A program made the translations under genes and the position numbers. This document shows, one piece after another, positions 26,937-35,526 of a DNA stretch of 64,000 nt. Source of the DNA: Streptomyces sp. S4.7 (GTDB lineage Bacteria; Actinomycetota; Actinomycetes; Streptomycetales; Streptomycetaceae); NCBI RefSeq assembly GCF_010384365.1, contig NZ_CP048397.1:6758001-6822000 (forward strand), written 5' to 3'. Position 1 is the first letter of the stretch. Every line of letters starts with the position of its first letter. The notes beneath the pieces are model-generated. The model searched no databases. It was given only the letters and a program-made list of their open reading frames with translations, and had not been told where the DNA came from.

Positions 26937-27853
26937 CGGGCACCCCCCAGAACCAGGTCGACAGCTCCGCGCGTGCCACCCTCGACAAGGCCTCCGGTGA
27001 GAACTTCCCGGTCGCCCCCTTCTTCCTGCCCCGCGCCTGGCGCGAGGACCTGATGGCCGTCTACGGCTACGCCCGCCTCGTCGACGACATCGGCGACGGG
27101 GACCTCGCACCCGGCGGCGCCGACGCCCGCCACCTCGGTCTCGACCCCGCCCGGACGGACGACAGGCTCGCCATGCTGGACGCCTTCGAAACCGACCTGC
27201 GCCGCGTGTTCGACCCGGCGGGCCCGGCCCCCGGCCACCCGCTGCTGCGCGGCATCGTCCCCACCGTCCGGCGCCACCGGCTCACCCCCGAGCCGTTCCT
27301 CGGCCTGATCGAGGCCAACCGCCGGGACCAGTCCGTACGGCGCTACGGCACCTACGACGACCTGCTCGCGTACTGCGAACTCTCCGCCAACCCCGTCGGC
27401 CGCCTCGTCCTCGCCATCACCGGCACCTCCAGCCCCGAACGCGTGCGCCGCTCCGACGCCGTCTGTACCGCGCTCCAGATCGTCGAGCACATCCAGGACG
27501 TCACCGAGGACCTGGCCGACGACCGGATCTATCTGCCCGCCGACGACATGAAGCGCTTCCATGTCACCGAGGCGGACCTCGCCGCGCCGACAGCGAGCGC
27601 CTCCGTACGGAGCCTGATCGCCTTCGAGGCCGAGCGCGCCGGCCAACTCCTGGACGAGGGAGGGCCGTTGGTCCACAGCGTCCGAGGCAGGCTCCGGCTG
27701 CTCCTCGCCGGATTCGTCGGCGGGGGGCGCGCCGCCCTCTCCTCGGTGGCCGCCGTGGGACACGATGTACTGCCCGGACCGCCCAAAGCCACCACACCAC
27801 GTCTGCTGCGTGAAGTGGGAGCAGTCCTGCGGAAATCGCACAGAAAGGGGTGA
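26933..27853 (+). CDS. hpnC: HpnC, hydroxysqualene synthase-type enzyme
   Basis: 306 residues of the trans-isoprenyl diphosphate synthase head-to-head class. First Asp-rich motif YARLVDDIGDGD and second HIQDVTEDLADDRIYLP are present. In the HpnCDE route, HpnD makes presqualene diphosphate, HpnC converts it to hydroxysqualene and HpnE reduces this to squalene. GTG 26933 overlaps the leader ORF stop; its 3' end overlaps hpnD (GTGA). Confidence 0.9.
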   Translation: MTGTPQNQVDSSARATLDKASGENFPVAPFFLPRAWREDLMAVYGYARLVDDIGDGDLAPGGADARHLGLDPARTDDRLAMLDAFETDLRRVFDPAGPAPGHPLLRGIVPTVRRHRLTPEPFLGLIEANRRDQSVRRYGTYDDLLAYCELSANPVGRLVLAITGTSSPERVRRSDAVCTALQIVEHIQDVTEDLADDRIYLPADDMKRFHVTEADLAAPTASASVRSLIAFEAERAGQLLDEGGPLVHSVRGRLRLLLAGFVGGGRAALSSVAAVGHDVLPGPPKATTPRLLREVGAVLRKSHRKG

Positions 27854-28800
27854 GCCGGATCGTGGAGGAACAGCCCCCCGTGTCGGCGCCGGTACTGGCC
27901 GCGTACAGCTACTGCGAGGCCGTCACCGGGCAGCAGGCCCGAAATTTCGCCTACGGAATCCGGCTGCTGCCCGCCGAGAAGCGGCAGGCCATGTCGGCGC
28001 TCTACGCGTTCTCGCGGCGCGTCGACGACATCGGCGACGGCACCCTGGAGCCCGGCGCCAAGCAGTCGAGACTCGAGGACACCCGCGCCCTCCTCGCACG
28101 GATCGGACAGGGCCGTGTCGAGGAGGACGACACCGACCCCGTCGCCGTCGCTCTCTCCGACGCGACCCGCCGCCTCGCGCTCCCGCTCGGCGGGCTCGAC
28201 GAACTGATCGACGGCGTCCTCATGGACGTCAAGGGCGAGACGTACGAGACGTGGGACGACCTCAAGATCTACTGCCGCTGCGTCGCCGGAGCCATCGGCA
28301 GACTCTCGCTCGGGGTGTTCGGCACCGACCCCGCCGCGACCGGCACCGAGCGCGCGCCCGAGTACGCCGACACCCTGGGCCTGGCCCTCCAGCTCACCAA
28401 CATCCTGCGTGACGTACGCGAGGACGCCGCCAACGGCCGTACGTACCTGCCCGCCGACGACCTCGCCAAGTTCGGCTGCTCGGCCGGCTTCGACACCTCC
28501 GTCCCGCCCGCCGGCGCCGACTTCGCCGGGCTCGTCCACTTCGAGGTCAGACGGGCCCGCGCGCTCTTCGCCGAGGGCTACCGGCTGCTGCCCATGCTCG
28601 ACCGGCGCAGCGGCGCCTGCGTCGCCGCCATGGCGGGCATCTACCGCCGGCTGCTCGACCGCATCGAACGCGACCCCGGGGCCGTCCTGCGCGGCCGGGT
28701 CTCACTGCCTGGACGCGAGAAGGCGTACGTCGCCGTGCGCGGCCTCTCCGGTCTCGACGCCAGGAACATCTCCCGGCAGAGCGTCAGGAGGCGCCCGTGA
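27850..28800 (+). CDS. hpnD: HpnD, presqualene diphosphate synthase
   Basis: 316 residues. FSRRVDDIGDGTLE and NILRDVREDAANGRTYLP are the two Asp-rich motifs of presqualene/phytoene synthases; YETWDDLKIYCRCVAGAIGR is characteristic. Condenses two farnesyl diphosphates. Starts at GTG 27850 inside the hpnC stop. Its end carries an AGGAGG that serves the next small ORF. Confidence 0.92.
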   Translation: MSRIVEEQPPVSAPVLAAYSYCEAVTGQQARNFAYGIRLLPAEKRQAMSALYAFSRRVDDIGDGTLEPGAKQSRLEDTRALLARIGQGRVEEDDTDPVAVALSDATRRLALPLGGLDELIDGVLMDVKGETYETWDDLKIYCRCVAGAIGRLSLGVFGTDPAATGTERAPEYADTLGLALQLTNILRDVREDAANGRTYLPADDLAKFGCSAGFDTSVPPAGADFAGLVHFEVRRARALFAEGYRLLPMLDRRSGACVAAMAGIYRRLLDRIERDPGAVLRGRVSLPGREKAYVAVRGLSGLDARNISRQSVRRRP

Positions 28801-28925
28801 CACTCCCGCAGGGCACCGGCACCCGCGCTTTGCCGCGCGCCGCCGTCGACACCAGGGCCGCGCGGTCAACCCTCCGGACACCGGACGCGTCCCTGACCGC
28901 GACAGTGACGGGGGAGAGCACATGA
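28797..28925 (+). CDS. 42-aa ORF between hpnD and hpnE
   Basis: GTG 28797 has a perfect AGGAGG (28786-28791) 5 nt upstream, overlaps the hpnD stop (GTGA) and its own TGA overlaps the hpnE ATG (ATGA). It encodes 42 residues, rich in Thr, Arg and Ala, starting VTLPQGTGTRALPRAAVDT. No known domain. The tight coupling on both sides argues it is translated. It may act as a small Hop component or simply carry ribosomes to hpnE. Confidence 0.6.
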   Translation: MTLPQGTGTRALPRAAVDTRAARSTLRTPDASLTATVTGEST

Positions 28926-30310
28926 CGACGACGGACAGCGCCGGCTCCCGCCACGCGGTCGTCGTCGGCGGGGGCATCGCCGGAGTCACGGCCGCACTCC
29001 AGCTCGCCGACGCCGGAGTGCGCGTGACGCTGGTGGAAGGCCGCCCCCGCCTCGGCGGTCTCGCCTTCTCCTTCACCCGCGGCGAGTTGACCGTCGACAA
29101 CGGCCAGCATGTGTACCTGCGCTGCTGCACCGCCTACCGCTGGTTGCTCGACCGAGTCGACGGCGCCGCGCTCGCACCCGTCCAGGACCGGCTCGACATC
29201 CCCGTACTGGACGTGGGACACCCGGACCGGCCCCGCGTCGGACGGCTGCGCCGCGACGCCCTGCCCGTACCGCTGCACCTGGCCGGCGGGCTCGCCGCCT
29301 ACCCGCACCTCTCGCTCGCCGAGAAGGTCTCCGTCGGCCGCGCCGCGCTCGCCCTCAAGGCGCTCGACCCCGCCGACCCGGCGCTCGACGGGATCGACTT
29401 CGCGACCTGGCTGCGACGGCACGGCCAGTCGGCGCGCGCCGTCGAGGCCCTGTGGAACCTCGTCTGCGTCGCCACCCTCAACGTCCGCGCCGAACAGGCC
29501 TCCATGGGCCTGGCCGCGATGGTCTTCAAGACCGGACTGCTCTCCGAGCGCGGCGCCGCCGACATCGGCTGGGCGCGCGTGCCGCTCGGCGAACTGCACG
29601 ACACGCTCTCCCGCAAGGCACTCGACGCCGCGGGCGTACGCACCGAACTGCGCACCCGCGTCACGGCGGTGACCCGCACCGAGGACGGGCGCTGGAGCGT
29701 CGACGTACCGGGCGAGCGCATCGAGGCGGACACGGTGATCCTCGCCGTACCGCAGCGCGAGACGCACGCGCTGCTGCCCGACGGCGCGCTCGACCAGCCC
29801 GGCCGGCTCCTCGACATCGGCACGTCCCCGATCCTCAACGTCCATGTCGTCTACGACCGCCAGGTGCTGCGCCGCCCCTTCTTCGCCGCGATCGGCACCC
29901 CCGTGCAGTGGGTTTTCGACCGCACCGACGCCTCGGGGCTGAAAGAGGGGCAGTACGTGGCGCTGTCGCAGTCGGCCGTCGCGGACGAGATCGATCTGCC
30001 CGTCGCCGAACTGCGCGAGCGCTACCTGCCGGAGCTGAAACGTCTCCTCCCGGCCGCGAGGAGCGCCGAGGTGCGGGACTTCTTCGTAACACGGGAGCGG
30101 ACGGCCACCTTCGCCCCGACCCCCGGCGTGGGGCGTCTGCGCCCCGCCACCCGCACCCGGGCGGCCGGGCTCTTCCTGGCGGGCGCGTGGACCGCGACCG
30201 GCTGGCCCGCGACCATGGAAGGCGCGGTCCGCAGCGGGTTCAGCGCGGCGGGCGAGGCCCTGTCCGAACTCGGCCGCACCCACCGGCACCCGCTGCGGGA
30301 GGCCGCGTGA
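28922..30310 (+). CDS. hpnE: HpnE, squalene-associated FAD-dependent desaturase/reductase
   Basis: 462 residues. N-terminal FAD fold AVVVGGGIAGVTAALQLADAG with LGGLAFSFTRGELTVDNGQH, and C-terminal LFLAGAWTATGWPATMEGAVRSG give the amine-oxidase/phytoene-desaturase-like layout of HpnE, which converts hydroxysqualene to squalene. ATG 28922 follows GGGGGAG. It overlaps the polyprenyl synthase frame at its end. Confidence 0.92.
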   Translation: MTTTDSAGSRHAVVVGGGIAGVTAALQLADAGVRVTLVEGRPRLGGLAFSFTRGELTVDNGQHVYLRCCTAYRWLLDRVDGAALAPVQDRLDIPVLDVGHPDRPRVGRLRRDALPVPLHLAGGLAAYPHLSLAEKVSVGRAALALKALDPADPALDGIDFATWLRRHGQSARAVEALWNLVCVATLNVRAEQASMGLAAMVFKTGLLSERGAADIGWARVPLGELHDTLSRKALDAAGVRTELRTRVTAVTRTEDGRWSVDVPGERIEADTVILAVPQRETHALLPDGALDQPGRLLDIGTSPILNVHVVYDRQVLRRPFFAAIGTPVQWVFDRTDASGLKEGQYVALSQSAVADEIDLPVAELRERYLPELKRLLPAARSAEVRDFFVTRERTATFAPTPGVGRLRPATRTRAAGLFLAGAWTATGWPATMEGAVRSGFSAAGEALSELGRTHRHPLREAA

Positions 30311-30399
30311 GACAGGACGCCGCCACGACGGGCGCGCGAAGGACGAGTACGGCGACGGCGCGTACGGGACCCATGAGTACTGCGAATAGAGGAGAGACC

Positions 30400-31467
30400 G
30401 TGCCGACTGTGCCCCCGGCCGACCCGGCTGTCGACACCACGGACGTCTTCGCTCTGCTGGAGCGCGGCCGTGCCCTGTCAACCCCCGTGCTGCGGGCCGC
30501 CGTCGGCCGGCTCGCCCCGCCGATGGACACCGTCGCCGCCTACCACTTCGGCTGGATCGACGCCGAGGGCCGGCCCGCCGACGGCGACGGCGGCAAGGCC
30601 GTACGGCCCGCGCTCTCCCTGCTGTCCGCCGAGGCCGCGGGATCGGCGCCCGAGACGGGGGTCCCCGGCGCCGTCGCCGTGGAACTGGTGCACAACTTCT
30701 CGCTGCTGCACGACGACCTGATGGACGGCGACGAACAGCGCCGCCACCGCGACACCGTCTGGAAGGTGCACGGCCCCGCCCAGGCCATCCTCGTCGGTGA
30801 CGCCCTCTTCGCCCTCGCCAACGAGGTCCTGTTGGAGATCGGCACCGTCGAGGCCGGCCGTGCCGCCCGCCGACTCACCACGGCCAGCCGCAAACTGATC
30901 GACGGACAGGCGCAGGACATCTCCTTCGAGCACCGCGAGCGGGTCACCGTCGAGGAGTGCCTGGAGATGGAGGGCAACAAGACGGGCGCGCTGATCGCCT
31001 GCGCCGTCTCCACCGGCGCCGTCCTCGGCGGGGCCGACGACCGGACGGCCGACATCCTGGACTCGTACGGCCACCACCTCGGCCTCGCCTTCCAGGCCGT
31101 CGACGACCTGCTCGGAATCTGGGGCGACCCCGGGGCCACCGGCAAGCAGACGTGGAGCGATCTGCGGCAGCGCAAGAAGTCCCTGCCGGTCGTCGCCGCG
31201 CTCGCCGCGGGAGGGCCGGCGTCGGAACGGCTCGCCGAACTCCTGGCCGCCGACGCCAAGAGCAGCGACTTCGACAGCTTCTCGGAGGAGGAGTTCGCGA
31301 CCAGGGCCGCGCTCATCGACGAGGCGGGCGGCCGCGAGTGGACCTCCCAGGAGGCCCGCAGGCAGCACACCATCGCCATCGATGCCCTGAGCCGGGTCGA
31401 CATGCCCGAACACATCCGGGCGCAGTTCACCGCGCTCGCGGACTTCGTCGTCGTACGGAAGAGATGA
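30400..31467 (+). CDS. Polyprenyl diphosphate synthase of hop operon
   Basis: 355 residues of the trans-prenyltransferase family. First Asp-rich motif LLHDDLMDGDEQRR; the second is FQAVDDLLGIWGDPGATGK, DDxxG rather than DDxxD. It likely supplies farnesyl diphosphate for squalene. GTG 30400 is chosen because AGAGGAG lies 5 nt upstream; ATG 30373 and GTG 30307 (overlapping the hpnE stop) are in-frame alternatives. A 145-nt gap follows before the cyclase gene. Confidence 0.85.
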   Translation: MPTVPPADPAVDTTDVFALLERGRALSTPVLRAAVGRLAPPMDTVAAYHFGWIDAEGRPADGDGGKAVRPALSLLSAEAAGSAPETGVPGAVAVELVHNFSLLHDDLMDGDEQRRHRDTVWKVHGPAQAILVGDALFALANEVLLEIGTVEAGRAARRLTTASRKLIDGQAQDISFEHRERVTVEECLEMEGNKTGALIACAVSTGAVLGGADDRTADILDSYGHHLGLAFQAVDDLLGIWGDPGATGKQTWSDLRQRKKSLPVVAALAAGGPASERLAELLAADAKSSDFDSFSEEEFATRAALIDEAGGREWTSQEARRQHTIAIDALSRVDMPEHIRAQFTALADFVVVRKR

Positions 31468-31612
31468 TCACCATCGCCATGCGCATACCCACGCTCACCG
31501 GAGGCTGACGCACCACAAGCCTCCGTAGTCGCCGTCCGGCGGGTCGTGACCGATCCGCCGGACGACGGAGACCCCAGCACAGCAGAGGACCAACTGCACG
31601 TAAGGGGAAGCC

Positions 31613-33700
31613 ATGACAGCGACGACCGACGGGAGCACCGGGGCCGTGGGACCCCGTGCTGCCGAGGCGAGCGAACCGTCCGACACCACTCCCGTCACGA
31701 ACGACGTCGCAGAGGCCGCACGGTGTGCCACCGCACGATCCGTCGAGCATCTGCTCGGCCGTCAGGACGCCCAGGGCTGGTGGAAGGGCGACCTGGAGAC
31801 CAATGTGACCATGGACGCCGAGGATCTGCTGCTCCGTCAGTTCCTCGGTGTCCAGGACGCGAGGACGACCGAGGCGGCCGGCCGGTTCATCAGGGGCGAG
31901 CAGCGGTCCGACGGGACCTGGGCCACCTTCTACGGCGGTCCCGGCGAACTCTCCACGACCATCGAGGGATACCTCGCGCTGCGCCTCGCCGGGGACAGAC
32001 CCGACGACCCGCACATGGCGCGCGCCGCCGCCTGGATCAGGGAGCACGGCGGTATCGCCGAGAGCCGGGTCTTCACCCGGATCTGGCTCGCGCTCTTCGG
32101 CTGGTGGAAGTGGGACGACCTGCCCGAGGTACCACCCGAACTGATCTTCCTGCCCAAGTGGTTCCCGCTGAACATCTACTCGTTCGGCTGCTGGGCCCGG
32201 CAGACCATCGTGCCCCTCACCATCGTCTCGGCCCTGCGGCCCGTCCGCCCCGCGCCCTTCGCGCTGGACGAGCTGCACACCGACGTGAGCCGCCCGAACC
32301 CTGCCAAACCCCTTGCCGCCGCCACCAGTTGGGACGGCATCTTCCAGCGCATCGACAAGGCGCTGCACCTCTACCACAAGGTCGCTCCGCGCGTGGTACG
32401 CCGGACGGCGATGAACGCGGCGGCCCGCTGGATCGTCGAACGCCAGGAGAACGACGGCTGCTGGGGCGGCATCCAGCCCCCGGCCGTCTACTCGGTGATC
32501 GCCCTGCATCTGCTCGGCTACGACCTCCGGCACCCGGTCATGCGCGCCGGACTCGAATCGCTGGACCGGTTCGCGGTCTGGCGCGAGGACGGCTCGCGCA
32601 TGATCGAGGCCTGCCAGTCCCCGGTCTGGGACACCTGCCTGGCCACGATCGCGCTGGCCGACGCCGGGCTGAGCCCCGACCACCCCGCGCTCGTCAAGGC
32701 GGCCGGGTGGATGCTGGACGAGCAGATCGTGCGCCCCGGTGACTGGGCCGTGCGCCGGCCGGGACTCGCCCCCGGCGGCTGGGCGTTCGAGTTCCACAAC
32801 GACAACTACCCGGACATCGACGACACCGCCGAGGTCATCCTCGCGCTGCGCCGGGTCAGGCACCCCGACACCGCGCGCCTGGACACGGCCGTCGAGCGCG
32901 GCGCGCGCTGGACGCTCGGCATGCAGTCGAGGAACGGCGCCTGGGGCGCCTTCGACGCCGACAACGTCAGCCCGTTCCCCAACCGGCTGCCGTTCTGCGA
33001 CTTCGGTGAGGTCATCGATCCGCCGTCGGCCGACGTCACCGCGCACGTCGTGGAGATGCTGGCGTACGAGGGCCTGGCCCAGCACCCCGACACCCGGCGC
33101 GGTATCCAGTGGCTGCTCACCGAACAGGAGGCCGACGGCTCCTGGTTCGGCCGCTGGGGCGTCAACTACGTGTACGGGACGGGCTCCGCCGTACCGGCAC
33201 TCGTCGCGGCCGGGATCCCCGCCTCTCACCCCGCCATCCGCCGCGCCGTCGGCTGGCTCGGATCCGTACAGAACGACGACGGGGGCTGGGGCGAGGACCT
33301 GCGCTCGTACCGCGAGGAGAAGTGGATCGGGCACGGCTCGTCGACCGCCTCGCAGACCGCGTGGGCGCTGCTCGCGCTGCTCGCCGCCGGGCGGCGCGAG
33401 ACGCCGGCCGTCGAACGGGGCGTGGCCTGGCTCGCGGCGGCCCAGCGGGAGGACGGCTCCTGGGACGAGCCGTACTTCACCGGCACCGGCTTCCCGTGGG
33501 ACTTCTCCATCAACTACCACCTCTACCGGCAGGTGTTCCCGCTCACGGCGCTCGGCCGGTACGTCAACGGGGAGCCGAGTCCGGACCGTACGCCGGCCCG
33601 CGCCGAGCGGCTGGGCGCGGGCCGGACGGGGAGCGTCAAGGAGCGACGGCCGGACACCCGGTCGGCGGACAGCCGGGTGGACAGCCACAAGGGGGCCTGA
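31613..33700 (+). CDS. shc: Squalene-hopene cyclase
   Basis: 695 residues, a little longer than most SHCs. It carries several QW repeats (for example QDAQGWWKG, QEADGSWFGRWG, QNDDGGWGED) and the catalytic DXDD at D401-I-D403-D404 (YPDIDDTAEV). It cyclises squalene to hopene and is membrane-associated. The C-terminal tail of about 45 residues (ERLGAGRTGSVKERRP) is non-conserved. Its stop overlaps the hpnG start (TGATG). Confidence 0.95.
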   Translation: MTATTDGSTGAVGPRAAEASEPSDTTPVTNDVAEAARCATARSVEHLLGRQDAQGWWKGDLETNVTMDAEDLLLRQFLGVQDARTTEAAGRFIRGEQRSDGTWATFYGGPGELSTTIEGYLALRLAGDRPDDPHMARAAAWIREHGGIAESRVFTRIWLALFGWWKWDDLPEVPPELIFLPKWFPLNIYSFGCWARQTIVPLTIVSALRPVRPAPFALDELHTDVSRPNPAKPLAAATSWDGIFQRIDKALHLYHKVAPRVVRRTAMNAAARWIVERQENDGCWGGIQPPAVYSVIALHLLGYDLRHPVMRAGLESLDRFAVWREDGSRMIEACQSPVWDTCLATIALADAGLSPDHPALVKAAGWMLDEQIVRPGDWAVRRPGLAPGGWAFEFHNDNYPDIDDTAEVILALRRVRHPDTARLDTAVERGARWTLGMQSRNGAWGAFDADNVSPFPNRLPFCDFGEVIDPPSADVTAHVVEMLAYEGLAQHPDTRRGIQWLLTEQEADGSWFGRWGVNYVYGTGSAVPALVAAGIPASHPAIRRAVGWLGSVQNDDGGWGEDLRSYREEKWIGHGSSTASQTAWALLALLAAGRRETPAVERGVAWLAAAQREDGSWDEPYFTGTGFPWDFSINYHLYRQVFPLTALGRYVNGEPSPDRTPARAERLGAGRTGSVKERRPDTRSADSRVDSHKGA

Positions 33701-34395
33701 TGGACTCTCCCGCCGACGGAGCCGGCGGCCCGGCCGTCACCCCGCTGCTGATCGCCTGCGCGCTCGGCATCGAGCAGGTGGCCCTGCGCAGCGCGCTGCG
33801 GAAGGATCGGCCGGGCCGGGCCGACCGGAGCGGCCGGACACCCGACGCCGGGCCCGTCACCGTGCTCCGTACGGGCATGGGCCCCGAGAACGCCGAGCGT
33901 GCGATCGTGCGCGCGCTCGGCACGGACCGGAACAGGTCCGCGGCCGTCATCGCGTCCGGATTCTGCGCCGGACTGGCCCCCGGCATGAACCCGGGGGACC
34001 TGGTCGTCGCCGACGAGACCCGGGGCCCCCACGGCTCGACGCCCTGCACGGGAACGGCGCTGCTCGTGGAGGCGCTGTCCCGGACGCTGCCCGGACGTAC
34101 GGTCCACACCGGCCCGCTCACCGGGTCCGACCATGTGGTGCGCGGCCTTGAGAGGGCCGGACTGCGCGCCACGGGAGCCGTCGCCGTGGACATGGAGTCC
34201 GCCGCCACACTGCTCGGCGCACTGGGCACCGGATCACGCCCGGTTGCCGCCGTACGGGTGGTCGTGGACGCCCCTGGGCACGAGCTAGTCCGAATTGGTA
34301 CGGTTCGCGGTGGAATATCGGCTTTCCGTGTCCTTCGTGCCGTCATTCCGGCTTTTCTTGAATGGCACCGTTCTTTGCTGCTCCCCAGGAGGTGA
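33700..34395 (+). CDS. hpnG: HpnG, adenosylhopane nucleosidase
   Basis: 231 residues of the nucleoside phosphorylase/MTAN-like fold: ASGFCAGLAPGMNPGDLVVAD and VAVDMESAATLLGAL (MES substrate motif). HpnG removes adenine from adenosylhopane to give ribosylhopane. ATG 33700 is coupled to shc; only 5 nt separate its stop from hpnH. The 3' third is less GC-rich than its neighbours. Confidence 0.9.
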   Translation: MDSPADGAGGPAVTPLLIACALGIEQVALRSALRKDRPGRADRSGRTPDAGPVTVLRTGMGPENAERAIVRALGTDRNRSAAVIASGFCAGLAPGMNPGDLVVADETRGPHGSTPCTGTALLVEALSRTLPGRTVHTGPLTGSDHVVRGLERAGLRATGAVAVDMESAATLLGALGTGSRPVAAVRVVVDAPGHELVRIGTVRGGISAFRVLRAVIPAFLEWHRSLLLPRR

Positions 34396-34400
34396 GCTAG

Positions 34401-35420
34401 ATGGCCATGCCGCTCCGTCAGACCATCAGGGTCGGGACGTACCTCGTCGAACAGAAACTCCGCAGGCGTGAGAAGTTCCCACTCATCGTCGAGCTCGAAC
34501 CGCTCTTCGCCTGCAATCTCGCCTGTGAGGGCTGCGGCAAGATCCAGCACCCGGCCGGGGTCCTGAAGCAGCGCATGCCCGTGGCCCAAGCGGTGGGGGC
34601 GGTGCTCGAATCCGGGGCACCGATGGTCTCCATCGCCGGCGGCGAGCCGCTGATGCACCCTCAGATTGACGAGATCGTCCGGCAGTTGGTGGCGAAGAAG
34701 AAGTACGTCTTCCTCTGCACCAACGCGCTGCTGATGCGCAAGAAGATGGACAAGTTCACGCCGTCGCCGTACTTCGCGTTCGCCGTGCACATCGACGGCC
34801 TGCGCGACCGCCACGACGAGTCCGTCGCCAAGGAAGGGGTCTTCGACGAGGCCGTGGAGGCCATGAAGGAGGCCAAGAAGCGGGGCTTCCGGGTCACCAC
34901 CAACTCCACCTTCTTCAACACCGACACCCCGCAGACCATCATCGAGGTTCTCAACTACCTCAACGACGACCTGAAGGTCGACGAGATGATGATCTCGCCC
35001 GCCTACGCCTACGAGAAGGCGCCCGACCAGGAGCACTTCCTGGGCGTCGACCAGACGCGGGAGCTGTTCAAGAAGGCGTTCGCCGGCGGTAACAGAGCCC
35101 GCTGGCGGCTGAACCACTCCCCGCTCTTCCTGGACTTCCTGGAGGGCAAGGCCGACTTCCCGTGCACGGCCTGGGCCATTCCCAACTACTCGCTCTTCGG
35201 CTGGCAGCGCCCCTGCTACCTGATGAGCGACGGGTACGTTCCGACGTACCGGGAACTGATCGAGGAGACCGACTGGGACAAGTACGGCCGGGGCAAGGAC
35301 CCGCGCTGCGCCAACTGCATGGCGCACTGCGGCTACGAACCGACGGCCGTACTCGCCACCATGGGCTCCCTCAAGGAGTCGCTGCGAGCGGTTCGCGAGA
35401 CGGTCTCCGGAAGCAAGTAG
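34401..35420 (+). CDS. hpnH: HpnH, radical SAM adenosylhopane synthase
   Basis: 339 residues. Radical SAM cluster C38-x3-C42-x2-C45 in LFACNLACEGCGK, plus a Cys-rich C-terminus (RCANCMAHCGYEP) likely for an auxiliary feature. It adds a 5'-deoxyadenosyl group to diploptene. AGGAGG lies 8 nt before ATG 34401. In S. coelicolor's hop locus ispG and dxs follow; here the aminotransferase follows directly. Confidence 0.93.
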   Translation: MAMPLRQTIRVGTYLVEQKLRRREKFPLIVELEPLFACNLACEGCGKIQHPAGVLKQRMPVAQAVGAVLESGAPMVSIAGGEPLMHPQIDEIVRQLVAKKKYVFLCTNALLMRKKMDKFTPSPYFAFAVHIDGLRDRHDESVAKEGVFDEAVEAMKEAKKRGFRVTTNSTFFNTDTPQTIIEVLNYLNDDLKVDEMMISPAYAYEKAPDQEHFLGVDQTRELFKKAFAGGNRARWRLNHSPLFLDFLEGKADFPCTAWAIPNYSLFGWQRPCYLMSDGYVPTYRELIEETDWDKYGRGKDPRCANCMAHCGYEPTAVLATMGSLKESLRAVRETVSGSK

Positions 35421-35526
35421 ACCGGCGGCCCGTGACGTCATGGCCACCGGAAGGACGGCGGCGCCCGTCGCCGCCGTCCTTCCGGCGCCCCGACCGGCGA
35501 GCACAGCTCCGGGAGGAGAACACACG

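Noticed and set aside
31427..33688. 753-codon minus-strand frame opposite shc
   Set aside because: Shadow frame; squalene-hopene cyclase on the plus strand is certain.
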